Shown here: in pieces, positions 1 to 13,831 of the stretch | Position numbering within the stretch: position 1 is the stretch's first letter | How the letters are laid out: each line of letters starts with the position of its first letter | DNA from: Stercorarius parasiticus | Lineage: Eukaryota; Chordata; Aves; Charadriiformes; Stercorariidae | Direction: 5' to 3' | DNA: 64,000 bases | Assembly (NCBI GenBank): GCA_013396915.1 | Contig: VWZL01000108.1 | Coordinates: 1 to 64,000, forward strand | Notes under the pieces: generated by a model | The model's database searches: none | Seen by the model: only the letters and a program-made list of their open reading frames with translations | What the model was told of the DNA's origin: nothing | Translations under genes and position numbers: made by a program

Positions 1-149
1 TCAGGGCATGTTCTAGTGATAGAAGTTGTAGGGGTGTTTTTTGGTGGTGTGGGGCTTTTTTTGTTTTTTTTTCTTTTGTGTGTATGGTTGGACTCGATGA
101 TCTCAAAGGTCCTTTCCAACCATGAAGATTCTATGATTCTATGATTCTA
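1..149 (+). mobile_element. CR1 LINE, 3' end (cut by the window edge)
   Basis: The sequence carries the CR1 3'UTR hallmarks in + orientation. A T/G-rich stretch is followed by ggttggactcgatgatctca, a ccttTCCAACC motif, and the terminal gattctatgattctatgatt repeat (128-147). The 5' part lies outside the window. No coding sequence remains. Confidence 0.85.
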
Positions 150-3100
150 AGTGGGAAGATAACCAGTTATTTTTTGACTTAATTGTGCCATCATTCTCCA
201 TTGACCACCTAGCTGATGACAGTGGTCACCCTGGATAGTGTTAGCTGATATTATGAGGCAGGGTGTTGGATACCACTGGACTCTGTATTGACAAATATTA
301 CCTTGCTATCTATTCCTACAGGGCCCATCCTTATCTTGTAGTTACACCGATGACAGTTTCAGCTTTCTGTTGCACCTGACAGCCAGAATGGCAGCTGTTT
401 TCAAAAACAGCAGACCCCCCACAATATCCATCATGAAAAAAATTCAAAATTGTTGCCTCCTCTTCCACACATTTGAGAAATTGATATGAAAGTATAGATA
501 ATGTACTGACATAGTTTGTATCTTACGTAGACTCCATACTAAGTTACTTCCTGAAATTTATTTTCCATTTGACTAAATATTAATAATTTAGGCCTTTTTC
601 TGGAATAATTATTTTCTCAGAGCAATGCCACCCATCCCTAATTAGTTACTGAGATTTTGCTACCTAGGTTACTAAAAGGCTCTTCATTTAGATGCAAAAC
701 CATGATCTATTAAGGTTGGAAATGCTTCTAATATGATGTGGGGTAAAGGGGAACCATAGTATCCCTTGAAATACATGGTCCAAGATATGCAAAATTCAGA
801 TAGTTAGTAAGAGAATAAATGATGCTGTCAGTGGCATAGTGGGTTGAGTGGCATTTGTTTAGGATGACCAGCATCATTATGAGTAGATACAAAATTATTA
901 TAGATCTCGGTAAAGAGAAATGACTGACATTTTTAAAAGCTCATTTACAGAGTAGTAAATGTAAAGAAGCTGATAATTAAATTTAAAGGACATTTTTCAA
1001 CCATAACATTAAAAAGATTAAGAGGTTGAACATTAACCTGACTGTAAATCCCTCCATTATGTCTTTCTACAAACAAGAGTGTCTGCGTTTTAACCATTCG
1101 GTGTCATTCAGTGCATCATCATTCAATGTGATTGCATTTCATATCACAGACTAGAACAGAAAGATCCCAAATTAACTCATTAAAAATGTAAAAAAGAATT
1201 TAATCCTGCTTTACATAAAGTTTTATACACACACACATCCCCCCCCCAAAAAAAGTTACAGTTCAGACACTTTATGACCATCCAGAACTTCATTTATATG
1301 GAGGACATTGATGTTATAGATACTATGTTCAAAGCCTTAGAATGGACTGAATTTAGAACTGAACTTCATTTGCACTCAAAAACAAGAGAAAACATCATTT
1401 CAGTGATGTTGCCCATAGCCTGGAAGGGTACCACCAACCCCCAGAGACTTTTCTTACTTACTTTATGACTGAATCTGCAGCAGGAAGCAGTATATGATTT
1501 GCATATGCTACTACTGAAAGTCTTGATATGAAAAAGTCTGAGAGTCTATCTTGGACATCATTCCAGCTCAACCCAAGGAGCCTGCTTAGAGATGGAAAGT
1601 TGCTTGCCTGCTCTTTGACAAGCCCACTCTAAGATGACAGCATCTGGATTGGGATCACACAGCTGTTTTCTCCTCACTGCCAATTTCATTTTGTGGTCTT
1701 TGTAAAGTAAGAAGGAAAAAATAACCCACTGAGAAGCAGTTATACCAAAGTATCTTAAGCCTGTTATATCATGAGCAGAAAAAAGATGGACAAGCAGACA
1801 ATCTTTCTTGGGTTTTTTTTCTTTTTTTCCTCTAAACATTTCCTTTCAGATGTCTCTTTGAAGTCACAGGCTTAGAGCGTGAGTGACTGAGAACAAGGAG
1901 CTGTGAAATGCGCCTTTGAGCCATAGACTCCTCAAAGACTATCATAAGGCATATATGACTGGGGTACGCAATATCTGCAAATCAGTGTGGCATTATTGAG
2001 GCTTTGTTCAGCCTCAAACTCTGGGAGCTACTGAGAATCAAAAACTTCAGCAAGGGAAAATCATTTCTCCCATCCTGATTCTATATGGGGGGGTCTCACT
2101 GTTACTGTGTGCAGTGTGACTTTGTTCGTGTAATTTGCTTATGATGAAATAATTTAACATACACATATATTCTATAGATACCATAATCATTTATTATATA
2201 TGCATTAATTAGGTATAATTACCATCTTCTGTTTCACTCAGCCCTGTTATTGCTCTGCTAGTACTGGATACTTTTACATTGTTAAAAATATACTGCTGCT
2301 TCTCTGCTGTTGTAAAGTTGTCCCTTCAAACTAGTCTCACAATACACCACTCTTTATACTTATTAAAAACAACTCCTGCTCAGATGGATCTGATTCACTT
2401 CATAATCAAACACACAGATCGGCAGAACACCTCACTCCTAACTCGTGACGTCTCCTGATTCTCCACTCAGGAGTCTCCTGCACTTCTCATCCCAAACAAT
2501 TTCCATTACTTCTCTTACAAAAAGGATATTATAAAAAGGATACTGCACCCTACTGGTAATTGTCAAATAGGGAGAAAAACAGGTGATTTTATCAGTCTGT
2601 ACTGATGTATTAGTTTCTTACAAACTTCAGAGAAATGCTGATGAAGGTTAGGACTTTTTATGTAACTTGTGCAGTAGAGCCACTGATCAGCGTCACACAA
2701 TATTTATCTCGAGTGGGAGGGCAGCACCATTGTGTGTCATTACAGCATCGCTTCTTGCTAGTGCCATTAGGAAGTTTATATGAGACTGCATGAATCTTTT
2801 TTGTCTTTCCGCATTTCAAAGTGCTCAGAGAAATGGGAGCTGAGCACTGCCGGCAAAGGAAGTAACTGTTAGACCAGAAGACGAGAAAAACAACATCGTG
2901 CACCCTGAGGGAAATGATAGCTAGAAGACTGATCTGAACAGCAGAGAGGAGGAGAACAAGATGAGAAAGACGAGAGAGGCTAAAGGGTAATCAGGTGTTG
3001 CACTAGGCAGCAAGGAAAAATGAAAAGGGAATGAACCCCTGCCTGTCCCAGATCCAAAGGTTACAGATCAGATCCTGCTTCTCCCTAAAGCCGAGCCACT

Positions 3101-6100
3101 GCAAAGATCTGAGGGAGGAGCGTTGCAGTTAAGGAGAGGAGATGCAGAGGCAGCACTTAGTAATACAACGAGGAGTGGGGGAAAAAAGATACTAAGTCAA
3201 CTCAAATCCCCAGGACACGACTTCAAAGAGAGCCGTGGCTGTTCTGCGGTGCCGAGCTGTGCCTCGGCCAGTTCAGCTGAGACAGCAGGGACGTGGTGTG
3301 CTGGACACTAGGCTCCAGGGGTCCCTGGAGTTCAGTCACATTTTCCCTTCGTTGCTTAGTTTATGTTATTTCTTTCCATTGTATTTTTGCATGACTTGCA
3401 TTCCCCAGGGATCATGGGCAGAAATACAGAAACCCTCTGAGAAATGCCAGCTTTATCTGGAGATAAACATCTGAATCCTGCTTGATTATCTGAATCTCAT
3501 ACATTTTGGAGGCAGATCCATCACGGAATTGATTTCTAATGGTCCCAGACCCAAGGTCATGGCTTTGCTGCAGAACTGAGCAAGAAAAGAATGATAGGGC
3601 AAAAGGGAAATAAGTTCATGTCCACAACATAAATTTCCTGTTTCCACAGGAAACAACAAAAGCAATCTACAGAGGAAAAAATCATCTCCATAGGGAAATT
3701 AAAGACACTGGAATTCCTAATTAGGGAAAGAAGGGTAACTTTAAAAAAAAAAAAGTAATTTCTGTTCTCTTCTCCAAAGAGGTTATGGAGGCCAAGTCTC
3801 AGTGAATGGCAGCAGGATTTAGGAAATTAAATGTTTGAAGGACTATTGGAGGTGAGATTTCAGATCTTCAAGTCACTTCAGTGCTTCCACAATACTGCTC
3901 AATGCGCAAGACGTGAAGGAATGCTAGCTGATCTCTCTGTGGGCTAGCATGTGATAATACAGACAGGTACTGAAACTTAGGCTCAAGCGAGAATTTCTAC
4001 TGAAAACAGGCAATAAGGGATGGCAATTTAAGATAAGGCTTTTTTCAGCTGCATGAAATTGTAAAAGATTTTCCTATTGTTTTAAATGTTCCACTGTTTC
4101 AAAGAAGAAGTCCAAAACAAAATGAAAATTGGACTGGCTCAATAGATAGAATTGAAGGGATTTTATTTAGGAGGTTTTACTTGCGTGTTTGTTTATTTTG
4201 TTTCTTTTCTGCTGCGGAGAATGGAACTGAAGAGTAAAAGAGGTTACCAATGTTCAAATATTTTTTTTTAAATATTAATTTTGTTGCTATTCAATTCTAA
4301 CAGAAAAGATAAAAATTATTTCGTTTAAAAATAGGAAGTGTCAGCAGAACTGTAAACCATGTAAATTGTCTTTTAATCCATAGGTTGTAGAAATTCATTC
4401 ATATTTTTCAAAGATCCCGGGTGAATGCTCTCTCAGTACTCTTCATTTCTCTTGCAGTCACTCTTTCTTGCTTTCTTCTCATTAATTTTCTTTCTTTTTC
4501 ATTCACACCTCAGTCTTGTCCCCCTTTCCTTCCTCTTGCTCTCACTCTATTGATTTTCTCTTGCCCCATGCCTCCTGATATGTCTTTGTTTAGGCATGTA
4601 CTTGTGCCCATCAAATAGGTTTGTGCTGCGTGGAGGCACGTTGCAATGCAGCAATCGCTGCTGAGTGATTCTGCTGCTCTTGCATGGCACAGTGGGAGGG
4701 ATTTAATCTCAGACATGACACCCCAGGGACTCAGCCGTTTGATGGAGGAGCTTGTTTCCTAAGTACATTACTAGTTAGTATTCCTCTCAAGATAGTATTT
4801 CACTTCCCATAAGTTTGCTTTACCATCAAGTCCCAATTTAAAGAATTGTTAAGTAAAGACGGAATTAGATTGAGATAACTGGACCATGTGGGTGACACTG
4901 CAGAAGATGAGGGTAAAATAAAACCTCAGTTTTAGTAGTCTTTTCCTCCTCAGACATGCTTGCTGTGGAAAGGCGCTCTGCGATGAGGAAGCAGAAATGG
5001 CAAACTTGCAGACAATAACAGATAAGCCTGCCAAAAGGAGGGAGAAAGTAATCTACAGCATAATTATGGAATTTCAGGATATTAATAAAAAATGTTTGAG
5101 ATCCTCAATACCAGAAATGGGAGAGCAACTGACTTCACGCAAGTCAAGTAATTCTGCCGTGATGAAAGTGATGTAGTGCTTCTGCCATGATGTGAAAGAG
5201 GTTCCCATGCAGTAAAATATAATGGCACAGCCTCTAGAATCCTGAATTTCAAAGTCAGCCTATTTGTCTCAAAAGTCTTTCTTCTTCTTCTTTTTTTAAA
5301 AAACCTCATCTTTGCATTAGAATGAGATGTGCAAGGGACATCGGGTATATTGACCACTATCACCCTATGGAAGCTCCATATCTCATACACTTCATTGCTA
5401 AAGTGACAAGATCAGTTTGCAAAACCCCATGTGGGATAACAATATTTTCTCTACACAGTTGTGTCCAAGCAGTTACTGTGACAGAGGCATAAGGTTTTGT
5501 GTTTAGTAATTGTAGTAAACTGTCTCCCATCAGGGAGAAGCTGAGCTGAAGCCTTTGCACCTAGGGACAAAATTCTATGTGGCCTTTTCATGTCTCACAG
5601 TGCAGATCTATCCACACAATAATTGCCTGCTCTTCTCCCTGTGCTAGTTAATACCCCTTAGGCATTTAATAGTTTTGGTTTCAAATATCCCCATTTAGCA
5701 CATCTGAAACCTTGCATTTCAAATGTTCCCATTATTTTCATTTTTGCAAATATGCAAGAGAGGTCAAAGTTTGATGTGAACAACCTTTGCAATGTCTCTT
5801 TAAAAGTCAAAATGAGCAGAGAGTTTGAGAATATTTGCTTATGCATTTTAGTTTTCCTGGCCCAGTTATGCTGGGTATATTTTTAACAGAAGGTACATGG
5901 TCAGAGACAAGTCCCCCAGTTTCCTGTTTTTAAGTTAACCTTGTTAAACATCACATTATTGTTAAACATAGGATAGGGGCTTCTCTTAATGCCATGGTGA
6001 ATTATTCATATGCAAAGCTAAGGTATTTTACCTTGTTAAGTATAACTGCAGCGTGGTGAGACCGATATCAGGAGCCATGCATCAGAACCAGAGTTAGACA

Positions 6101-7904
6101 CGGATTTCTTAAACCTGTGGTGGAGTAAAAATGCAATCAGTCTGCAACTACAGTTTATGTAATTAAAGGAGGTAGCAGTCATTAGTGAAACATAACACAG
6201 TCAGAGACTTAGAGAGCCTGTAATAATGCAGTAACTGTGAACATAAATGCTGCAGAAAAACAGCTAAATAAATATTTCCTTCCTTTGGCAAGGAATATGT
6301 AATCTTTGAAGTTCTCTATCCACAAAAGGGGAGATGATCATGCAGGTTCACAGCACACGTTCATAGCTGTGATCAACTTGTTTATAATTAACTATAGCAA
6401 ACGCTTGAGATTTTCAAACATTTTACAAACATTTTGTTAAGTATTGTTAGCAGCTTTCCATCTCTCACAAATAGGCTCCTCTTAGACTGCAGAATGCACT
6501 TGGAAATACGAATTGTTATTTGGGAATTTAGGTACCACTCTTTTCTGGTAAGGTAAAGAGCTAATGACGTTCTTTCACTATTTCACTGTCACTGCCTTGA
6601 ATGTGGTCTGCAGAAATACCAGCATAAAAAAGATTTAGCTGCCGTCTCAGAAACAAGTTTGAGCTTGAGTTCAATTTATGCTTAAATTCTTGCTAAGAAT
6701 TTGAGCCAACTCTTTATATCTGAGTCAGCTTTCTTTTCTGTGCTTCTAATCTGCATCTTAGGTAAGCTGTTAAGTAAGATGGAAGATGTGTAAAAATCAC
6801 CAGAATTAATGGACACAAAAGCAGAACGGACTAGATTTTCAAGTTCTTGAGGATTTCATGTAAGAGTGACCATGATGGACTTACAAGAATTTTAAAAGTA
6901 TTTGCTGAGTAAAGAAACCAGGTGCTTTCCAAAGCAGGTTCAAGGATCATCCAGAGGTATCACAAGTGAGTCTGATGGTTCATAAGCTGGTGAATAAGGA
7001 AATCACTGATAAAAGCAATGTACTAACACTATTTCCAACCAAGGGAAAAGGAAAGATTTTCACTAACTTCAGTAAGAGTCCCTTTGGGCCCTCAGTATGC
7101 TAATATTCCTGTCAGAGACACTACTGAAGGCTGCAAAATCTCTGAGGAACAGTGAGAGCCTCCATGGGTTTATTCAGGGTCCCAAAAGGACCTCCACGAC
7201 TGGGAGAGATTTGCAGAGATTCACTGAAATATCACAGCATCTTTGCTGGACTCGCTGGAAGGCTGAGGGAGTTAATCAGTGGTTCTTTGAGAAACCCCCC
7301 TGTACTGTATTATAGCTCTCTGTTATTATTTCATCACCAATATTCCTTCAGGCTTTGGGAGAAAAAAAATCATTTCAACCAGGAAAAAAACCAGAAAGAG
7401 TGTGGTTTTGTGTTTTTATTTGTTTGATTTTGTGGTGGTTTTTTTGGTTTGTTTTGTTTTTAGATCTACCTGTACATGTTTTCAATAAGAGATGCATTTC
7501 TGTTATGCATTAACTCCAGGTATTTAGAAGAAATTGTGAGCTGGTTTCATTCAGCCTTCTGAACTCTCTCCTCTTTCCCTAGCTTTGCCACTTGTCACCC
7601 AGGGACTTTGAGTAGCTCTTACAAGGTTTTTCTATTTAGTAGCACAGTCATGATATCTGGTATGAGGATAATGAAGTACTGTGCCTCCAATTCATGCTGG
7701 GCTGCAGAGGGAGTACTTACCTATCACAGCACTGTTCCTTCAGAGAATATATCCTGGAATCTAATGATCTTCAATTCAATCTTAAGAGCTTAAATAACTC
7801 TTCTGCAGAGGGAACCTTTCTCAGGGCTGAGGATAGGTATAATTTTAGGCTGAGTTCTGGTAAGAGTATTTTATCTAAAGTGCCTGAAGAAGATAGTTAT
7901 AGAA
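150..7904 (+). other. CHRM2 5' intron or flank without recognised gene
   Basis: AT-rich, non-coding. I see a CA/C/A simple stretch at about 1227-1258, a poly(A) run at 3738-3752 and a small CpG cluster with a short inverted repeat at 3218-3292. No exon, RNA gene or transposon was recognised. Open frames of up to about 100 codons, such as 5082..5390 on the minus strand, have no family resemblance and are not annotated. Confidence 0.6.
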
Positions 7905-8255
7905 GCACAGAATCATAGAATGATAGAATGGTTTGAGTTGGAAGGGACCTTAAAGATCATCTAGTTCCAACCCCCCTGCCATGGGCAGGGACACCTTCCA
8001 CTAGACCAGGCTGCTCAAATCCCCATCCAGCCTGGCCTTGATCACTTCCAGGGACGGGGCACACACAATTTCCCTGGGCAACTTGTTCCAGTGTATTACC
8101 ACCCTGACAGTAAGGAATTTCTTAATAATATCTAATCTAAATTTCCCCACTTTCAGTTTAAAACCGTTACTCCATGTCCTATCACCACACTCCCTGATAA
8201 AGAGTCCCTCCCCATCTTTCCTGTAGGGCCCCTTTATGTTCTTAAAGTGCTAGCT
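7905..8255 (-). mobile_element. CR1 LINE 3' end, minus strand
   Basis: It begins with the reverse-complemented tail repeat (agaatcatagaatgatagaa, 7909-7928), followed by gagttggaagggacct and the usual CR1 3' region in reverse: tccaaccccc, ccaccctgacagtaag and cctatcaccacactccctga. It is truncated at its 5' end near 8255, before reverse transcriptase sequence. The + strand frame 8038..8226 lies within it and is not a gene. Confidence 0.85.
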
Positions 8256-8271
8256 AAGTAGGAAGGGCTGC

Positions 8272-8342
8272 GAAAGGAGGTTGTAGCGAGGTAGTGTCAG
8301 TGCTCTTTTCCCAAGTAACAAGTGAAAGGGCAAGATGAAATG
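8272..8342 (+). mobile_element. Short CR1 fragment, plus strand
   Basis: About 70 bp that match the ORF2 3' part of the CR1 copy at 10185-10250 in this same window: both have the ggaggttgtagc/ggaagctgtagc motif and cccaagtaacaagtgaaagg or a near-identical string (8310-8329). It lies right next to a minus-strand CR1, giving a tail-outward inverted pair. Confidence 0.7.
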
Positions 8343-9907
8343 CCAGTCAGATAAAACTTGTCTTGTTGGGGTTCACTGGTATGAGGAGCTTCAGTCAATT
8401 GAGGGAAAACTGGAACTCGTCACTTTGATCTTCCTTTTCTAGCTAGCCTATAAGCTCTGCAAGTGGAAATCAGCATAAGTCCGCTGATGAAATGTGTGTG
8501 TGGCACGAGCTTGTTCCTAGTTTTGTCACCTTTTGATGACACCAGTCACTCTTCTGATCCATTTACAACCTACTCTGAAACAACACGTTGAGCTAGATCA
8601 TGCCCAAAGTGACAACTAAATAATACTGGTTGCAGTGGGTAAGCTCAGGCATGTGTGTCTGTGCAGTGGTTAACCCAATCTGATTGTACGTCAGTATTCT
8701 GACTGTTTGCAACAAGAATATCTCACTGTAATGGTTTCAGAATTTCATCAAATTATATCTCTGCTCCTTAATTACAATAAAATGTATGTTGTAATTTAAT
8801 GTGGGGCTCCTCCCCCTGAGAGATAAGTAAGCATCTAAATGTTCAACACATTGTGAAGCCAACCTACTGCTTGAAATGATTGCTTTATGTGGTAGCTGCC
8901 TTTCTGTGCCTCTAGATGGAGATCCTATCCATTTAACTCAACCCTCTAGAGGAAACTGTGGGATGCTTCAATACAGGCTCCATTTTGCCTTTCATGCTCC
9001 ATAGACCAAAAATTACTTTATTCTCTGATTTCTGGGTTATAAAATTATTTTGATCTTAGTAACTAGATTTCCAGACTCCCCCACTTCACAGCTTACCAGA
9101 AAAAAGGAAAAAAATTGCTATTCTGTTCTAGCTTTCCAAAGCGAAGGTGTCCTGAACTATTAGCTTTGCCTGAAATGTAATGGTGAAGTACTCTGTCTTT
9201 TCAACTGCCATTCTGCAGTTTGCCTCTAATTTGTAAGCAACTCTGACAAGTTGAGGTGCACAGTATTGCAGGTAGGACTCAGAAGAAATTATATAGACCA
9301 TTGTATTCAGTCATTTTTGCTATTTGGGTAACCATATTATGTGGTTCCACCGGAGTGCTGAGAAAAGCCTTGCCACAACTTCACCAGGAGACTAGGCTAT
9401 TTGCTCACTGGTTTGGGACCAAGGGTTCTTTATATAGAATCCCAGCAAGAATAAGGAGGCACGTGAGTGAAGTTATCTCCTCTAGTCCAGGAGGTAAAAA
9501 TCACTTTTTGTAGATCAAAACCAGTTAGATAAAATCATACCTATTAAGCATATTTTTCAGGTTTGCCCAATGCATTAAGATGCAGAATTTAACTTGGAAT
9601 GATGTCAGCTGCCCAAAGACCGAATGCAAATTCTCTCTTGATTACACAGGTCCTGAAAAAGAAAGACATATCTGCAACCAAAACTATATTTACAAAAAGA
9701 TATCAATAGATTAAGTGCTCTAGTACCAGTGGGTCACTATCAGCATTAACAATAGTAATAGTAACAACAACCATATCGATATAGTCATAATACATAATTA
9801 TCCAGACCTTTGAGGAAAAACTGCTTCCTTTTGGTTATTTCCTGAAACTAGAGACATTATCGGTTTTTTTTTTTGTCTAAACTACCTATATTTTTCTTTG
9901 TGTGAAT
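8343..9907 (+). other. Intron sequence without recognised gene
   Basis: AT-rich non-coding sequence. A small trinucleotide-rich patch (aatagtaatagtaacaacaa) lies near 9749-9770. The frame 9256..9513 shows no domain. Nothing else supportable. Confidence 0.55.
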
Positions 9908-10494
9908 TTGTATCAGAAACAGTGTCGCCAGCAGGAACAGGGACGTGGTCATCCCCCTGTACTCGGCACTGGTGAGACCCCACCTCAAATACTGTGTTCA
10001 GTTTGGGCCCCTCACTACAAGAAAGACATTGAGGTGCTGGAGCATGTCCAAAAAAGAGCAACGAAGTTGGTGAATGGTCTAGAACACAAGTCTTGTGAGA
10101 ACCAGCTGAGGGAGCTGCGGTTCTTCAATCTGGATAAAAGGAGGCTGAGGGGAGACCGTATCACGCTCTACAACTACCTGAAGGGAAGCTGTAGCAAGGT
10201 GGGGATCAGTCTCTTCTCCCAAGTAACAAGTGATAGGACAAGAGAAAATTACCTTAACTTGCACCAAGGGAAGTTTAGACTGGATATTAGAAAAAATTCT
10301 TCACTGAAAGGGTTGTCGAACATTGGAACAGGCTGTCCAGGCGAGTGGTTGAGTCACCATCCCTGGAGGTTTTTAAAAGATGTGTAGATGTGGTGCTGAG
10401 GGACATGGTTTAGTGGTGAACTTGGCAGTGTTAGGCTTACAGTTGGATTCAATGACCTTAAACATCTATTTCAACCTAAATGATTCTGTGATTT
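9908..10494 (+). mobile_element. CR1 LINE: 3' end of ORF2 plus 3'UTR, 5'-truncated
   Basis: About 590 bp of CR1 in + orientation, from inside the C-terminal part of ORF2 to the tail (gattctgtgat). The translated piece, roughly 9985-10300, reads as the ORF2 C-terminus, with features such as [16 protein letters not shown] and [14 protein letters not shown]. The family reading frame is lost near 10295, where the sequence shifts frame, and the open frame ends at 10387. The copy is dead: it lacks the endonuclease and reverse transcriptase core and carries frame damage. CR1 insertions are commonly 5'-truncated like this. Confidence 0.92.
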
Positions 10495-13400
10495 TGCATA
10501 CAAACCAGTTGGGCTCATGGCACTATATTTACCAGTTGCAGGCTAGTAGAGCAGCAGTGAGCAAGATGTAGTTAACAGCTGAACAAATGTTCAGACCCTA
10601 ACAATAGCATGGAGGCAGCAGTGTTGATGCCAGCTCTGCCACCTACTCATGTACAGTTCCCTGCTGCTTTTGGGGGAGTATTTTTATTTTTGCTTTTTTT
10701 CAATTGTTGTTAGTGGAACAGTGATAGTCTGCTTTTGTTAACGTTCTATGACTCTGACCTACTTGTTGTTTCAAGTTATGTGCAGAAATTGTTTATTTTG
10801 CCCTTAGGTACCCTTCGTTATAAGTAGATCCAGACAGGCCCACAGAATATCTTTTTTTGTAGGACATGTGTTGATTGAGAAAAACAAAAGTGCATGAAAA
10901 TGAGAAGAATGGACCACACTGAGGCAGTAACACTTTGCAAAGATGTTTGTAGTTTCAAATGGATTGCAGAAGGTAACCCATGTGGTGAAGATTTTAGTCT
11001 TCTGATATTTGGGAATTTTCTGAAATGTTGGGTTTTTTTACCAAAAGCCCTGAATAGATTTATAATCTCTCTTAAAGTCTGTAATAAATTCTGACTAACA
11101 TGCCTAGTATACTTGTCACGAGCTTAGGGGTTTTGTTTCTCTCTTTTTTTTGTCACACTGTGACTTTAAATGGAGCCAGGAAGGAATTTAGAATCAAAAC
11201 CAGTGCAGTTCAGCATCAAAATCAGTTCAGGAAAAAAATAAATCTGGTATTGCTACAGCAAAAATCAAATCTAATTTATATAGGTCTGGACTGGAGAGGA
11301 ACTGGATCAAAGAGCAGAAGTTAAAAAAGTATATTTTTCTTTTGTTTGAGAGTTGAATGCTGAAAAGTGCTCAGAGTAGCAATGCACATAGGTTCCTGGG
11401 TAATCCCATTTAAATCACAAATATAAGTTTCAGGTACAGATCGTTTGTTTCCTCTTTCATGCCTTGACCTTCATATGGCTTCAGAGGATTCAAAGAAGCC
11501 ATAAAATCCTTACCATATTTAACTTGGCAGTATGCACAATACAGAGGAAGGATTTGTCTAACGAGCTTTGACAGGCACGGCGTATCAGCCATTTCTTTCA
11601 ATATACACGACATTTACATAGTCTGTTTTGTGACGGATGTTGGAGATATATTCTAAATTTAAAATTACAGTTATTGCTACAAGATTCATCTGCACCAAAG
11701 GGATGGGATCCTGTCAGAACAAGTGGAAAGCACAGTCAGCAAGATGTAATACCTAAGTACCTCCTGCTTGAGGATCATGATCCTAAGGGTGACATGCAGT
11801 CCTTGTCCCTTCTCCTTGCCTTCCTGTTTCTGCAGGCCTCCTCCTCATGGTCTGCAGTGGAATAGGATGAACACCCTCAATGGCACAATTTTGCTTCCTC
11901 ACACTCACGGCCATTCCCTTTTACACTGAACCAGCTTATAGATTTCACTCATCAGACCTGTTGCTATTCCAAGCAACTGCTAGGGAGGTAAATGAACGTG
12001 AAGCAGACCACGGCTGTCAGCATACTCTGAAGGTTTACTCCAGCCTGTGACAGCCTGGACTACTTTTCTGCTTGCAAGTGCTAATAATAGTCCAGGTCAA
12101 CCCACCTGTGCCCTGCTTCTGCCTGTCTACTACTCACTGCAAAACGACCTGGCACCACACCAGGCCAAAGTACGTGAATCTTCTAGCACACCAAATCCCA
12201 CAGTTCTGCCCCAAACCCATGTCTAGTCAAGACAAGGGAAGGGAATGATTTTCAGCACTATGAATTCTTTAGAGGGGAGAAAATACTGCACTGGAAATGT
12301 TTCCCAACTACATATCAAATATCAAGCAATGAATTATTTTATATGTGGATTTCTTGGCTTTGGACATTTTCCATGCAGCGATTATGGTGTTTGCATTCCA
12401 CAAAGTCATATATATTTTAAAATATATTCCAGAAAATGAGCTTGATTTGTTTTCAGGTCACAAGAGAAATTTCTTGCCTTCTCTGGGTATTGTCTCTTTA
12501 GCAGGAATGCATTTAGTATACAAGGATAAATGATGGTAGCCCACGGGAGTCAGTGCCATATTGTGCAACTCACACAAACACTCATGGGCGTGCAGAGGAG
12601 CACTCTGTTTGTTGAAGAATAAGATCTGGTACTTCTCATAACGGGAGGTCATATTACCTTAAAATGCCTCTGCCCCGTAGGTCTGCCTGATGAATAACAT
12701 CTGTTCCCATAACAACTGCCTCTCCACCAGAAGAGATGGACTCTGTGGCATGACAAAAACAAAAGCAGTCCACAGTCAGTCCTGTACCAAGGGAGAAAGC
12801 GGACACAATAAGAAACAGAAACCTCGCTATGGGCCTGATTCAAACCCTACTGGAGCCAACAGGAAAGAGTCCAGCAGATTTCAGGGAGTCTTGGGTTAGG
12901 AAGCATGCATACTCCTGTCTCTGCTCATATAACAGTAGTACTATCAGCAGCAATGATATAAGTCAGTTGAAATCAAATGTTTCTCCAGCCCTATACCTTC
13001 TTGTCAACACACACAGCAAAACATGGTTCACTTTACAATCATACTGATGCAAGCAAAGTAAGATTTTACTGGAGTAAGTAAAAGGAGTAAGTGATAGCAG
13101 GTATGTTTCTCCTACTACATATATATACACCTAAGAAAGCCATAATGGTCAATGCAATGTGCAGTCCAGAACTATCAGACTTCTTATGGCAGGAAAGTTT
13201 TATGCAAAGAGAGATCACTGGGAAAGGGACTCCTCTGTTTGCTTCCATTCAAAAGAACATAGTGAAATCCTATTCCTAACAAGTAAAATTAGCTTTTAGC
13301 TCTCATCCAACTCCTTGCACAGAAAACAATAAAATCCAGAGAATTTATACTGAATTACCAGTATTTCCAGTGGAAGTGGGTAAAAAAATCAGCTGAAAAG

Positions 13401-13802
13401 ACTTAGGAATAAAGTTAGATGGGAGGTGGTAATTTGGTTTCACAACAAGTTTTAAGGTTTTAAAATGAATTTTAGTTCTTCAGTAGAATGAAAACAAAAC
13501 CACTGAACATTTTGTCAAAATTAAATTGTAGAAAAACACCTGCTTTCTTATCATAAAGCACAATTTTTTCAGCTCTGATCCTCTCTCTCACTCTCTTCCC
13601 TTCTTGCTCCCCCTCTCACTCTCTGTCACCAGAGGTAGCTGCAGAGCCCTAGATCACAGACTCTTTCAGCTGAAATTTTTCTGAAATCAATACATCTCTG
13701 TGAGTTGTTTTGCCTTTTAATCAAAAACGCATTCTGTCAAGAAAGTCCATAAACAACTCTGCTTCAAGAAGTTCTTAGCTTGTTCCAAAAAAATTGATAT
13801 CT

Positions 13803-13831
13803 TACACATCTAACTGGATAGCCAGCTGCTC
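13803..13831 (+). repeat. Dispersed imperfect direct repeat, copy 1
   Basis: tacacatctaactggatagc and the following bases match 15161-15189 at about 26 of 29 positions. The flanks do not align well. Confidence 0.6.

Noticed and set aside
9902..10387. 161-codon plus-strand frame as a gene
   Set aside because: It is the decayed C-terminal part of a CR1 ORF2 with a frame change near 10295.
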